The translations under genes and the position numbers were made by a program. Positions 33,652 through 41,967 of a stretch of DNA of 64,000 nucleotides are shown here, one piece after another (the stretch's first letter is position 1; each line of letters starts with the position of its first letter). This stretch comes from JAJFFW01 sp965263375 (GTDB lineage: Bacteria; Pseudomonadota; Alphaproteobacteria; Caulobacterales; Parvularculaceae): the NCBI GenBank assembly GCA_965263375.1, contig OZ253669.1, positions 558,001 to 622,000 of the forward strand, given 5' to 3'. A model generated the notes under the pieces. It worked only from the letters and a program-made list of their open reading frames with translations, did no database searches and was not told the origin of the DNA.

Positions 33652-33954
33652 ATGGCTGCTATCCAATATATTTTTAATGCTGTTATCCAGCTTTACATCG
33701 TCGTGATTTTTGTTTCCGTGATTTTAAGCTGGTTGCTGTCCTTTAACGTGGTCAATCTGGGTAATCCGATTGTTGAGTCTATCTGGCGCGCGACGAACGC
33801 CCTTACTGAGCCGGCTTTGCGGCCTATTCGCAATTTATTGCCAAATCTTGGGGGGCTGGATATTTCCCCGATTGTTTTGTTTATCGGGCTGAATGCGGTC
33901 CAGATTTTCGGTAATCAGTACATATTTGGCCCTCTCGTAGGATCTGGGCTGTAG
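33652..33954 (+). CDS. yggT: YggT family membrane protein
   Basis: A 100-residue protein of the YggT family with two hydrophobic segments (QLYIVVIFVSVILSWLLSF and LDISPIVLFIGLNAVQIF) and the family signature TEPALRPIRNLLPNLGGLDI. YggT proteins are linked to osmotic or envelope functions; the molecular activity is uncertain. A short purine stretch (AGGACAAGAA) precedes the ATG. The next gene starts 11 bases after the stop, so the two may be co-transcribed. Confidence 0.92.
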   Translation: MAAIQYIFNAVIQLYIVVIFVSVILSWLLSFNVVNLGNPIVESIWRATNALTEPALRPIRNLLPNLGGLDISPIVLFIGLNAVQIFGNQYIFGPLVGSGL

Positions 33955-33965
33955 GGAGCCGCGCG

Positions 33966-34934
33966 GTGGAGGATAACGTCGCGCCTTTGCGTGTTGCCGT
34001 TATCCTTCCCTGCCATAATGAAGTCGCTGCGATTGGCGACGTCGTTGCTTCTTTCAAGAAGGCGCTGCCTGATGCGTCAATCTATGTATATGACAACGCT
34101 TCTAGCGATGATACCGCGTCGATAGCCGAGCAAGCGGGCGCGGTTGTTCGCTATGAAGCAGTCTTAGGTAAGGGCAACGCGGTGCGGCGCGCTTTTGCTG
34201 ATGTGGATGCTGATATCTATTTAATCGCTGATGGTGATGGGACCTATGACGCGAGTCTTGGCCCGCAGATGACGACTGCTTTGGTGCGCGATAACTTAGA
34301 TATGGTGGTTGGCATACGCCGCCCTGCTTCTATCGAAGCGTTTCGCGCAGGGCATATGTTTGGCAATCGGCTGTTTAATCTTCTTTTTCGACTTCTCTTT
34401 AAGGCAACGTACACTGATATATTCAGCGGCTATCGTGCGTTTTCACGTCGCTATGTCAAAAGTTTTCCCTCCACATCAAAGGGCTTTGAGATAGAGCTTG
34501 AAATGTGCACGCACGCCGCCTTATTGCGCCTGCCGGTGATGGAGATCGAGACCACATATAAGCCTCGCCCCCATGGGGGTGATAGCAAGCTTAAGACCTT
34601 TGTTGATGGGCTTCTTATCTTGCGCAGTATGATGCGTTTTTTGCGGTTACACCGCCCTCGTTTTGTATACAGCCTGTTGGCGGCGTTTGTGGGCGGGACG
34701 GGGATAATCGGCGCGATGTTTCACATTGGTCCGCTCGCCAACCCTTCCGGAGAAGATGAAAAAGCGCTGATATTTTTTCTTGGTCTTATTTTAGGGGGAC
34801 TGGGACTATTTTCTCTTGGCGCAATTTTAAATGCTCAGGCGCGCTATTTCGCCGAGACAAAACGGCTTGCCTATTTGCGAATGCGTCCATCGGGGCAGGG
34901 GCCCCATGAAAGAAAGCCTCCAGAAAAAACTTAA
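33966..34934 (+). CDS. Family 2 glycosyltransferase (DPM1-like) with C-terminal membrane helices
   Basis: A 322-residue enzyme with a GT-A fold: VAVILPCHNEVAAIGDVVAS, the VYDNASSDDTASIAEQAG strand, YLIADGDGTYDA carrying the D-x-D-type metal site, and TDIFSGYRAFSRRYVKSFP. This is the pattern of dolichyl- or polyprenyl-phosphate sugar synthases. Two hydrophobic segments at the C-terminus (FVYSLLAAFVGGTGIIGAMF and ALIFFLGLILGGLGLFSL) anchor it. The start GTG at 33966 has GGGAG eight bases upstream. The stop overlaps the end of the converging aldo-keto reductase gene by four bases. Confidence 0.88.
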   Translation: MEDNVAPLRVAVILPCHNEVAAIGDVVASFKKALPDASIYVYDNASSDDTASIAEQAGAVVRYEAVLGKGNAVRRAFADVDADIYLIADGDGTYDASLGPQMTTALVRDNLDMVVGIRRPASIEAFRAGHMFGNRLFNLLFRLLFKATYTDIFSGYRAFSRRYVKSFPSTSKGFEIELEMCTHAALLRLPVMEIETTYKPRPHGGDSKLKTFVDGLLILRSMMRFLRLHRPRFVYSLLAAFVGGTGIIGAMFHIGPLANPSGEDEKALIFFLGLILGGLGLFSLGAILNAQARYFAETKRLAYLRMRPSGQGPHERKPPEKT

Positions 34935-35977
34935 GGACAAGGAGAGCGTAAGCGTGAAAAAGCTTCGTTGATGGCTTTTTCTAGATCCTCATTCCAATTT
35001 ATGTCTAAAGATGCAAATGCGGTATCAAGCTGCGCCATGGAGCTTGCCCCAAATATGTTTGACGTGACAAAGCTACGGGTGGTGACGAACTGCAGGGCAA
35101 GAGCGGCAGGGTCTAATTCGAACTGGCGTGCGATATCAATGTAAGCTTTAATAGCCTCATCAGCAGAAGGGGTCTGATATCGCCCAAGCCTTCCAAACAA
35201 AGCGCCCCGCGATCCTTGTGGCTTGGCGCCGTCAAGATATTTACCGCTCAAGGCGCCTTGCGCAATGGGAGAATAGGCTAGAAGCCCAACCTGTTCTTGG
35301 AGAGCAATTTCAGCAAGCCCCGTTTCGAAGGTGCGATTAACAAGGTTGTAAGCGTTTTGGATCGATTGAATGCGGGCGAGGCCGTTTTTCTCGGCGACCT
35401 CTAAATGTTTCATGACGCCCCAGGAAGTTTCGTTGGATACGCCAATATGGCGGATTTTCCCCTCCTTTTGTAAGTCGGTAAGGGCGCTTAACGTTTCTTC
35501 AAATGATACCCAATCATCTTTGTAATGTTTATATCCCTGCACGTCTCTTCCAAAGGTCAGTACGTCTCTTTCCGGCCAATGGGTTTGGTAAAGGTCAATA
35601 TAATCTGTTTGAAGATTTTTTAGGCTGCGTTCGAGTGCTGAGCGGATTTGCTTTGTGTTTAAACGTGTTTCTTGCCCATCGCGAATATAGGTTAGGAATT
35701 TCGTACGGCCGGTGACTTTGGTCGCTAGAATAAGTTTATCGCGCGCGCCACGTGACGCTATCCAGTTGCCGACGATCCTTTCTGAATTGCCTTGCGTTTC
35801 GGACTTAGGCGGGACAGTGTAAAGTTCAGCGGTGTCGAAGAAGTTGATGCCGCGGTCTAAGCTTGCATCCATTTGCTCAAAGGCGCCGTCTTCTAGAATT
35901 TGCTCGCCATACATCATGGTGCCAAGGCATAAAACGGAAACGTCAATGTCTGTACGACCTAGTTTTCTTTTTTTCAT
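34931..35977 (-). CDS. Aldo/keto reductase (Tas-like)
   Basis: A 348-residue NADPH-dependent aldo/keto reductase. The catalytic tetrad appears as D in NFFDTAELY (Asp and Tyr), K in LILATKVTGR and H in DLYQTHWPERD. The phrase YSPIAQGALSGKYL and the NADP-binding end NIFGASSMAQLDTAFASLDI match the Tas/YajO group. Its substrate is not clear from sequence. AGGA lies about nine bases before the ATG. Confidence 0.9.
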   Translation of the reverse strand: MKKRKLGRTDIDVSVLCLGTMMYGEQILEDGAFEQMDASLDRGINFFDTAELYTVPPKSETQGNSERIVGNWIASRGARDKLILATKVTGRTKFLTYIRDGQETRLNTKQIRSALERSLKNLQTDYIDLYQTHWPERDVLTFGRDVQGYKHYKDDWVSFEETLSALTDLQKEGKIRHIGVSNETSWGVMKHLEVAEKNGLARIQSIQNAYNLVNRTFETGLAEIALQEQVGLLAYSPIAQGALSGKYLDGAKPQGSRGALFGRLGRYQTPSADEAIKAYIDIARQFELDPAALALQFVTTRSFVTSNIFGASSMAQLDTAFASLDINWNEDLEKAINEAFSRLRSPCP

Positions 35978-36325
35978 GAGAAATCCTGTATGACTGACGA
36001 TGCGATGAAGGTGACCGACGCCGCATTGTATGTTGCTGTGGGCGAAAAAACAGTTTTTTGATCTGCTCGGTTTGTGAAGCGCGCAATGTGGCGCGTAACA
36101 GTAAGGAGACTTTTGCTAAGCTTGATAAATAGGATCTGCCGATCCACATATCATTCCGGTAAAATTTATTAAAATCAATATATTGAAATGCTCAACGGCG
36201 TTCCTATTTACTATAGGGCGAGCCTTGAAAATCCGATTTATCAACATGTTAGGGTGATCCCGTTGCCTCGATCTCAATTTTCCAGCCCCAATTTTCACCG
36301 CCCCGCTAAACCCCCCGCTAAACTG
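35978..36325. other. Gap upstream of the orphan membrane protein gene
   Basis: About 350 bases between divergent genes. It is AT-rich from 36110 to 36200. An in-frame upstream extension (from 36188) of the gene at 36326 is possible but has proline-rich, non-conserved-looking sequence. No RNA structure or repeat is seen. Confidence 0.4.
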
Positions 36326-37006
36326 ATGAAAAAGTCCTTGATGGCGGCTGCGTCGTTGTTGGGTATGGGGCTTGGCGCTGGCGGGACGGTCGGCGCCCAT
36401 GCTCGTGATCTAACCATGACGGGCGCTGCGACAATGGATGATGCTGTTTATCGCGACTTCAATGATTTGTCGGCTTTCATCCATAAGCCAACTTCTACAC
36501 AAGGCAGCGTGCCGTTCGTTGCTATGAACGCTAATAAAGCGTTTGGTGCTGACGCTTCTGAATTTGGCGATAACGAGCCAGTTCAGGGGATATGGCCGCG
36601 CAACGAAGAAACGGCCGGGATGACTAAAACATTACGCTTTTGGCATGTGGGGGCGTTTCTATCCGGTGGTTTGATTGCTTTGGTGCGCATCTTCGGCGCC
36701 AACCGAGTGTTGAATTTTTTGGCTGCCGCGGCCCCAGGCGCCGCCCGTGCCGCCAAAGTTGCGATGGACGCGCCAGTTAAGGCCGCGCGCGCTGTTGCTA
36801 ATTCAGCGGCCAGTTGGGGGCGGCTTGTGTTAAGCGTTAGTGTTCTTGGTGTTTTTGCCCTGGCGGGCCTTGGTTACTACAATGTTGAATGGTTGGGCGG
36901 ACTGGCTGTTGGCGGCGCCCTTACCGCGCTTGTGGGATATGGCGGTTCTGTCATAAAGCGCGGCCTTGCGCTTTCCCCTATACGTGTGCGTACTAATAAC
37001 CGTTAG
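36326..37006 (+). CDS. Uncharacterised membrane protein
   Basis: I do not recognise this 226-residue protein. It begins MKKSLMAAASLLGMGLGAGG, a signal-peptide-like segment with AHA as possible cleavage site, then a polar region (about residues 25-105) and hydrophobic segments VGAFLSGGLIALVRIFGA, VLSVSVLGVFALAGLGYY and LGGLAVGGALTALVGYGG. Ala-rich helix AAPGAARAAKVAMDAPVKAA lies between. I chose ATG 36326 because a purine-rich stretch and signal peptide follow; the in-frame ORF runs back to 36188. It has no operon partner. Confidence 0.55.
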   Translation: MKKSLMAAASLLGMGLGAGGTVGAHARDLTMTGAATMDDAVYRDFNDLSAFIHKPTSTQGSVPFVAMNANKAFGADASEFGDNEPVQGIWPRNEETAGMTKTLRFWHVGAFLSGGLIALVRIFGANRVLNFLAAAAPGAARAAKVAMDAPVKAARAVANSAASWGRLVLSVSVLGVFALAGLGYYNVEWLGGLAVGGALTALVGYGGSVIKRGLALSPIRVRTNNR

Positions 37007-37214
37007 AACGTTCGCTCTTTTATCTGTCTTTTTGGTTTTCTCACGCTTGTGTGACTGACGGCGTGTTCTTGTGTAGTGCGCGCCTGGTTAAGGCTTTCTA
37101 TCTGCGTTTTGTCGGCACGGTATTGCTGACTTATAGCGCCAGAATACGATAGCCCGTAAATCGGATTTGTTGTTCGTTCGATTGTCGGCGCGTCATTTGA
37201 GAGAGGACCTGACA

Positions 37215-37763
37215 ATGGTAGATTTTACATTTCACACGCGTGAAGCTTCCACTGGGGAGCGAAAAGAAGTCTTAGACACTGCTCACAAAAACTATGGATT
37301 TGTACCGAACTTAATTGCTGGTTTGGCTGAGGCGCCGACAGCCGTAAAAGCTTATCTAGCACTTGGTGCAGAAGTTGGGGCATCATCCTTCACGCCAACG
37401 GAACGTCATGTCGCTTGGTTCGCTGTAAATTATTACAATAATTGTCACTATTGTATGCCAGCCCACACGGCCATTGCGAAGGGCGAAAAGGTTCCCGATG
37501 AGGTGATAGAGGCGGCGCGTCAAGGCGGCGGTTATGCTGATCCAAAGCTGCAAGCGCTTCATGACCTCACAACCAAATTAGTAGATCAGCGGGGCGTTGT
37601 TGATGACGCCGCATTAGAGGCTTTCTTTGACGCTGGTTACACAAAGCAGCATGTCTTGGAAGTGGTGGTGGTAATCGCGCATAAGACGATTTCCAACTAC
37701 GCCAACCATCTGATGGATACGCCAGTCGATGATGCGTTTGCCTCATTCGCTTGGGAAAAATAA
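37215..37763 (+). CDS. Carboxymuconolactone decarboxylase/AhpD-like protein
   Basis: A 182-residue protein with the AhpD-like core. NNCHYCMPAHTAIAKGEKVP has the C-x-x-C plus His of the redox site, as in alkylhydroperoxidase AhpD rather than true decarboxylases. The helix that follows (EVVVVIAHKTISNYANHL) matches the family end. The likely role is peroxide or thiol redox metabolism. ATG 37215 has GAGGA seven bases upstream; the longer in-frame ORF from 37167 lacks this. Confidence 0.85.
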   Translation: MVDFTFHTREASTGERKEVLDTAHKNYGFVPNLIAGLAEAPTAVKAYLALGAEVGASSFTPTERHVAWFAVNYYNNCHYCMPAHTAIAKGEKVPDEVIEAARQGGGYADPKLQALHDLTTKLVDQRGVVDDAALEAFFDAGYTKQHVLEVVVVIAHKTISNYANHLMDTPVDDAFASFAWEK

Positions 37764-38157
37764 TGATCTTTTCATGAATAGATGCGCTCCGCCATTGCGG
37801 GGCGCTTATTCAAAAAACGAGCAAGGAACCTAAAAGATTTTTCATCTTTCTTGGCGGCAAAGGATCGGGTGGTTTTGAATTGCTCAATTAGTATTTTTTT
37901 AATCATAAAAACAATGAGTTGCGCAATTTCTCCGCTGTTTCGCCCTAATTCCGCCCTAATGAAATATTACTCTTATCTTTGAAAGGGTCGAAGTTTTCCC
38001 TCTGAATCTTCCCTCAGACGTGCTCTTTCTTGCATCCCTCGACTTTTGCCCCGCTCTTAAAGAGCGGGGTTTTTTCTTGCTTCTTGGGATAACGGGGCGC
38101 ACTTTCCCCTTTTCCCCATATTGCTTCAACTGGGCGCATCGCGATAAAGCATAGAAT
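37764..38157. other. Gap with a hairpin and a strong terminator before rpe
   Basis: Contains a hairpin at about 37780-37806 (GCGCTCCGC with GCGGGGCGC) just after the AhpD-like gene, possibly its terminator, and the terminator at 38049. The 37840-37980 part is AT-rich with no gene. No RBS is visible close to the rpe start. Confidence 0.5.
38049..38076 (+). terminator. Rho-independent terminator upstream of rpe
   Basis: CCCCGCTCTT and AAGAGCGGGG form a 10-bp stem followed by TTTTTT (38048-38076). Confidence 0.92.
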
Positions 38158-38823
38158 ATGACAGCGCTGCGTATTTCACCTTCTATCCTTGCCGCTGATT
38201 TTGCTCGCCTGGGCGAGGAAGTCGCCGCCATCACTAAGGCGGGAGCGGATTTCGTTCATATCGATGTAATGGATGGCCACTTTGTGCCGAATCTTACGAT
38301 TGGGCCGGCGGTGGTTAAGGCGCTTCGACCCCATAGCGATTTACCCTTTGACGTTCATCTGATGATTTCGCCTATCGATCCGTATATCGATGAGTTTGTC
38401 GAAGCTGGCGCCAATATTATTACGGTCCACCCAGAAGCTGGGCCGCACCTGCACCGCACTATTCAACGAATTAAGGCTGCTGGGGTCCAGGCTGGGGTCG
38501 CGCTCAACCCTGCAAGCCCCGTCTCACTGATTGAGCCTGTGATTGACGACATAGACTTAGTACTCGTCATGAGTGTTAATCCTGGATTTGGCGGGCAGGT
38601 GTTTTTGGATAGTCAGCTGCGAAAAATAGAAGCTTTGCGAGCAATGATCGATAACACGGGCCGTGATGTGATGCTGGAGGTGGATGGCGGGGTTAACGCG
38701 AAAACTGCGCTGTCTGTCGTTAGCGCAGGCGCAGATGTGCTGGTGGCAGGGTCCGCGGTGTTCAGGGGCGATCCTAGCGCATATGCGCAAAACATTGCGG
38801 CGCTTAAGGCGGTTGTTGCATGA
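38158..38823 (+). CDS. rpe: Ribulose-phosphate 3-epimerase
   Basis: A 221-residue TIM-barrel enzyme that interconverts ribulose 5-phosphate and xylulose 5-phosphate in the pentose phosphate pathway. Visible signatures are ISPSILAADFARLGEEV, VHIDVMDGHFVPNLTIGP with metal ligands, PFDVHLMIS, MSVNPGFGGQVF and LEVDGGVNAKTA. The final GSAVFRGDPSAYAQNI is the phosphate-binding end. It overlaps the next gene by four bases (ATGA), an order shared with the heparinase gene in many alphaproteobacteria. Confidence 0.97.
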   Translation: MTALRISPSILAADFARLGEEVAAITKAGADFVHIDVMDGHFVPNLTIGPAVVKALRPHSDLPFDVHLMISPIDPYIDEFVEAGANIITVHPEAGPHLHRTIQRIKAAGVQAGVALNPASPVSLIEPVIDDIDLVLVMSVNPGFGGQVFLDSQLRKIEALRAMIDNTGRDVMLEVDGGVNAKTALSVVSAGADVLVAGSAVFRGDPSAYAQNIAALKAVVA

Positions 38824-40508
38824 CGGCGGCTATGAAAGGCGCGGCCCAAATAGGCAGAGAAAAGCCTGGGCGCGAAGGCGTTCTGCAGCGGTTGCAACGT
38901 GCTTGGGGAGAAAGTCCATTTTACCAAGCACAGTTAAACGGCCCGGCCCCAGACCGATTTGCGTTTACGCCAGATGATCCGCGTACTCCAGATACAAATC
39001 TTGGTCAGATGATCGCGAAGGGTAAACTTTCCATCGGGGCGCAAACCATTGATTGTGAGGGCGAGCTTGAGCGAATTTGGGCCCTGGCTTCGTCTGAACC
39101 TGCGGTCGATGGCTTCTTGCAGAGTTTTTCATGGCTACGCCATATGGCGGCTTTGGGAGAAGAGGGCCGCGAGCCCATGATGACGCTGTTGCGTGGGTGG
39201 CTTGACCTCTATGGGAAATGGTCGCCTGAGGCATGGGCGCCTTACCCAACGTCTGAGCGTTTAACCCAGCTTTGTTGCTATGGCGGTTTATTGTTAAAGG
39301 AGGGCGACGCGCTATGGCGGAGCCGTCTTCTCACCACAATGGCTCGACAGACGCGTCATCTAGAGCGTTGCGCCCATAGAGCAGAAACTAATTATGAGCG
39401 CTTGATGACCGCTATGGGGCTTACGCTAGCGGGTTTTTGTTTGCCTGGCTGTTTAGGGCCTGCAGAGTGCGGCCTTGAGCAATTGCGCCGTGAGCTTCGT
39501 CTCCAGATGCGCCCTGACGGCGGACACATAAGCAGAAATCCTTCGCACCAATTGAGTATTGTTATCCGTCTTCAGATGATCATGATGGCGATGGAGGCTG
39601 TTGGGGTTGCGGCGCCTGGTTTCTTAAAGCATGTCAACGCGCGGGCGGTTTCTTTTCTTCATCTTTTCCGCTGCGGCGACGGCAAACTGGCGCCCTTCAA
39701 TGGCGGATATGAGGATGATGCAAAAGCAGTGTTGCGCGCCCTTGATGGCCTAGACAAGGGGGCGGCGCCGACTGGGTTTGCGCGCTATAGCGGTTTTCAA
39801 CGTCTCGAGGCGGCGCGTCTGCGGCTGATTGTTGATACGGGTGTAACCCAGCAAAAAAGCGCTTCAAAACAGGGACGCACGAGCGCGAGATATCATGGCG
39901 CAGGCGCTTTTCAATTATCTTCCGGGCGCACCCGTATTGTGGTGAATTGCGGCGCCGGTGAGCATCTGTCGGAAGAATGGACCCGCGCCCTAAGAGAGGC
40001 GGATGCGCATTCCTGTCTTTCGGCCGTAAGTGACAGCAACGGCGTTCGCATTTTGCAAGGGGGAACGGTAACCCATCGCCGTGCGGAAGATGCCGTTGGG
40101 CAAATGCTTGAAATTAAACGCGTTTTAGAACGTCAAAATGCGCGCGTGAGTTATGATCGCAGGCTATACGTCAATCGCGGGGGCGATGATCTCCGCGGGC
40201 AAGACGTGATTGTCGGCGCCGCGCCTGAGATGGTCTACGATCTTGTTTTGCGTTTCCATTTGCACCCATCCGTGAAAGCTTCCCTTGCAAGAGATGGCCG
40301 CAGCGTTTTACTTGCCGCTTCTAATGGGGAGGGGTGGCGTTTTCGTAGCAATTGCCGGCAGGTAGAGCTTGAAAAAAGCGTTTATTGCGGAGAAGGCGGC
40401 GCCCCGCAGTCAACAGAACAGATTGTGGTGCGTCCATCGGACTTGGAACTCACGCAAGATGGCGATATATTACTAAAATGGGCTTTCCGACGGATGAGCG
40501 GGTCTTAG
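38820..40508 (+). CDS. Heparinase II/III family protein
   Basis: A 562-residue protein with the alphaproteobacterial heparinase II/III architecture: an N-terminal alpha/alpha barrel (WLRHMAALGEEGREPMMTLL, YPTSERLTQLCCYGGLLLK) and a C-terminal beta region (GAFQLSSGRTRIVVNCGAGE). The family usually degrades or remodels polysaccharides, but this cytosolic-looking member has no signal peptide. It sits between rpe and purH-side genes, a conserved arrangement in the class. Its true substrate is not known. The start ATG at 38820 overlaps rpe by four bases. Confidence 0.88.
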   Translation: MTAAMKGAAQIGREKPGREGVLQRLQRAWGESPFYQAQLNGPAPDRFAFTPDDPRTPDTNLGQMIAKGKLSIGAQTIDCEGELERIWALASSEPAVDGFLQSFSWLRHMAALGEEGREPMMTLLRGWLDLYGKWSPEAWAPYPTSERLTQLCCYGGLLLKEGDALWRSRLLTTMARQTRHLERCAHRAETNYERLMTAMGLTLAGFCLPGCLGPAECGLEQLRRELRLQMRPDGGHISRNPSHQLSIVIRLQMIMMAMEAVGVAAPGFLKHVNARAVSFLHLFRCGDGKLAPFNGGYEDDAKAVLRALDGLDKGAAPTGFARYSGFQRLEAARLRLIVDTGVTQQKSASKQGRTSARYHGAGAFQLSSGRTRIVVNCGAGEHLSEEWTRALREADAHSCLSAVSDSNGVRILQGGTVTHRRAEDAVGQMLEIKRVLERQNARVSYDRRLYVNRGGDDLRGQDVIVGAAPEMVYDLVLRFHLHPSVKASLARDGRSVLLAASNGEGWRFRSNCRQVELEKSVYCGEGGAPQSTEQIVVRPSDLELTQDGDILLKWAFRRMSGS

Positions 40509-40569
40509 ACCGATCTTGATGATGGGGGTAAGAGGCTAAGACGTAAGCGAAGGTCATATTGCCTAAGCT

Positions 40570-41808
40570 ATGGTTCGAGAGGGGTTATCCGTGCGCTTTT
40601 GGGATGAGTTACAGTCAAAGTTTTCTACAGGTAAAAATAAGGCGCCCTCACGTTTTCCTGGGGCAACTGCGGCCATTGATTTAGCAAGCCTTTTGCAGCG
40701 CCCCGCAAGGCGAATTGACCAACGCGCGGCAAGAAAACTAATCGCTGGCAAGAGAGTATTGATTACAGGTGCGGGCGGGACAATCGGTTCAGAGCTTGCT
40801 CGTCAAACGGCAGCATTAGAGCCTGCACGGCTCGCTTTGATCGATAATTCTGAGTTCAATTTATACCAAATTGATATGGAGCTGCGTGAGGCTGGGTATG
40901 ATGCGGTTTTGCACGCATCATTAACGGATGTGTGCCGTCCTGAGCATCTTAATCGCATTTTTGATCGTCACGAGCCGGAAATAATTTTGCATGCCGCAGC
41001 TTATAAGCATGTGCCTATTGTTGAACAAAATCATTGCGCCGGCGCTTTAACGAATGTTCTTGGCGCGCGAAATGTTTTTGACGCGGCGACCAAGGCCAAA
41101 GCAGAATCAGTTGTCTTTATTTCAACGGATAAAGCGGTGAACCCGTCTAGCTTTATGGGGGCGACAAAGCGGATTGCTGAACTTTATGCGCAGGCGCTTG
41201 ACGTAGCCCAAAATGACACCCGTTTTGTGACCGTCAGGTTTGGCAATGTATTGGGTTCAACGGGGTCTGTTGCGCCTTTGTTTGAGCGTCAAATCGCTCA
41301 TGGCGGCCCCGTTACGGTCACTGACCCCGATATATCGCGTTATTTTATGACAACCCATGAAGCCGTCCAGCTCGTCTTGCAGGCGGCCAGTCTTGATAAC
41401 GCTGAAAAAGGGGTCGTCACCCACGATGGCCGTATTTTCGTTCTTGATATGGGTGAACCGGTCAAGATATTGGATCTTGCAAAGCGTATGATCGAAGCCT
41501 ATGGCTACACGCCGGGTGAGGATATACCGATCAAATTTACTGGTTTGCGTCCGGGTGAAAAACTGTTTGAGGAAATTTTTCTCGATACAGACAAGCTTAT
41601 TAAAACCGGCGCTGATGGGGTGCTTCTCGGGGCGCCTGCGATGATTGACTTGCCTTTGCTCATGCCGCGCTTGACGGATGTTGTAGAAAGCGCCATCCAT
41701 GCAGATCGAGCCGCCCTAGACGAGGCCATACACGCGTTGGTTCCCGAATTCACGCCAACGGCGCCGAATTGCGGCGATAAAGCCAAGCAAGCGCCTTACT
41801 CAAAGTAG
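40570..41808 (+). CDS. Polysaccharide biosynthesis NDP-sugar 4,6-dehydratase domain (WbpM/CapD-like), short form
   Basis: A 412-residue extended short-chain dehydrogenase. The NAD motif is VLITGAGGTIGSELARQ, then HAAAYKHVPIVEQNHCAGAL, STDKAVNPSSFMGATKRIAE, RFGNVLGSTGSVAPLFERQI and FTGLRPGEKLFEEIF. The active-site order is Ser-Met-Lys (Met in MGATKR), as in WbpM, rather than Ser-Tyr-Lys. The large WbpM-type proteins carry four N-terminal membrane helices; this protein has none. It likely converts UDP-GlcNAc to its 4-keto-6-deoxy form. It lies between the heparinase gene and purH, where it would be an insertion in the usual order. Confidence 0.88.
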   Translation: MVREGLSVRFWDELQSKFSTGKNKAPSRFPGATAAIDLASLLQRPARRIDQRAARKLIAGKRVLITGAGGTIGSELARQTAALEPARLALIDNSEFNLYQIDMELREAGYDAVLHASLTDVCRPEHLNRIFDRHEPEIILHAAAYKHVPIVEQNHCAGALTNVLGARNVFDAATKAKAESVVFISTDKAVNPSSFMGATKRIAELYAQALDVAQNDTRFVTVRFGNVLGSTGSVAPLFERQIAHGGPVTVTDPDISRYFMTTHEAVQLVLQAASLDNAEKGVVTHDGRIFVLDMGEPVKILDLAKRMIEAYGYTPGEDIPIKFTGLRPGEKLFEEIFLDTDKLIKTGADGVLLGAPAMIDLPLLMPRLTDVVESAIHADRAALDEAIHALVPEFTPTAPNCGDKAKQAPYSK

Positions 41809-41967
41809 GCTTGTAACCGTTTTGGGCGTTGACTCGTGTGGTTCTGCTGGGTGGGTGTAACCGCTGATCAGGCCCTTTGTTTTTTTCAAGCGCATCTATA
41901 GCGCTGGGGCTGAGGGAGCCTTTGATCCGCATTCCCATGCCCTTCCATGATGATTGAGGGAGCTCTA

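Noticed and set aside
41809..41967. Possible ZTP riboswitch upstream of purH
   Set aside because: Only a loose GACTCGTG...GGTT/AACC resemblance is visible. The conserved CCGCCTGGGC-like 3' core of the class is absent.
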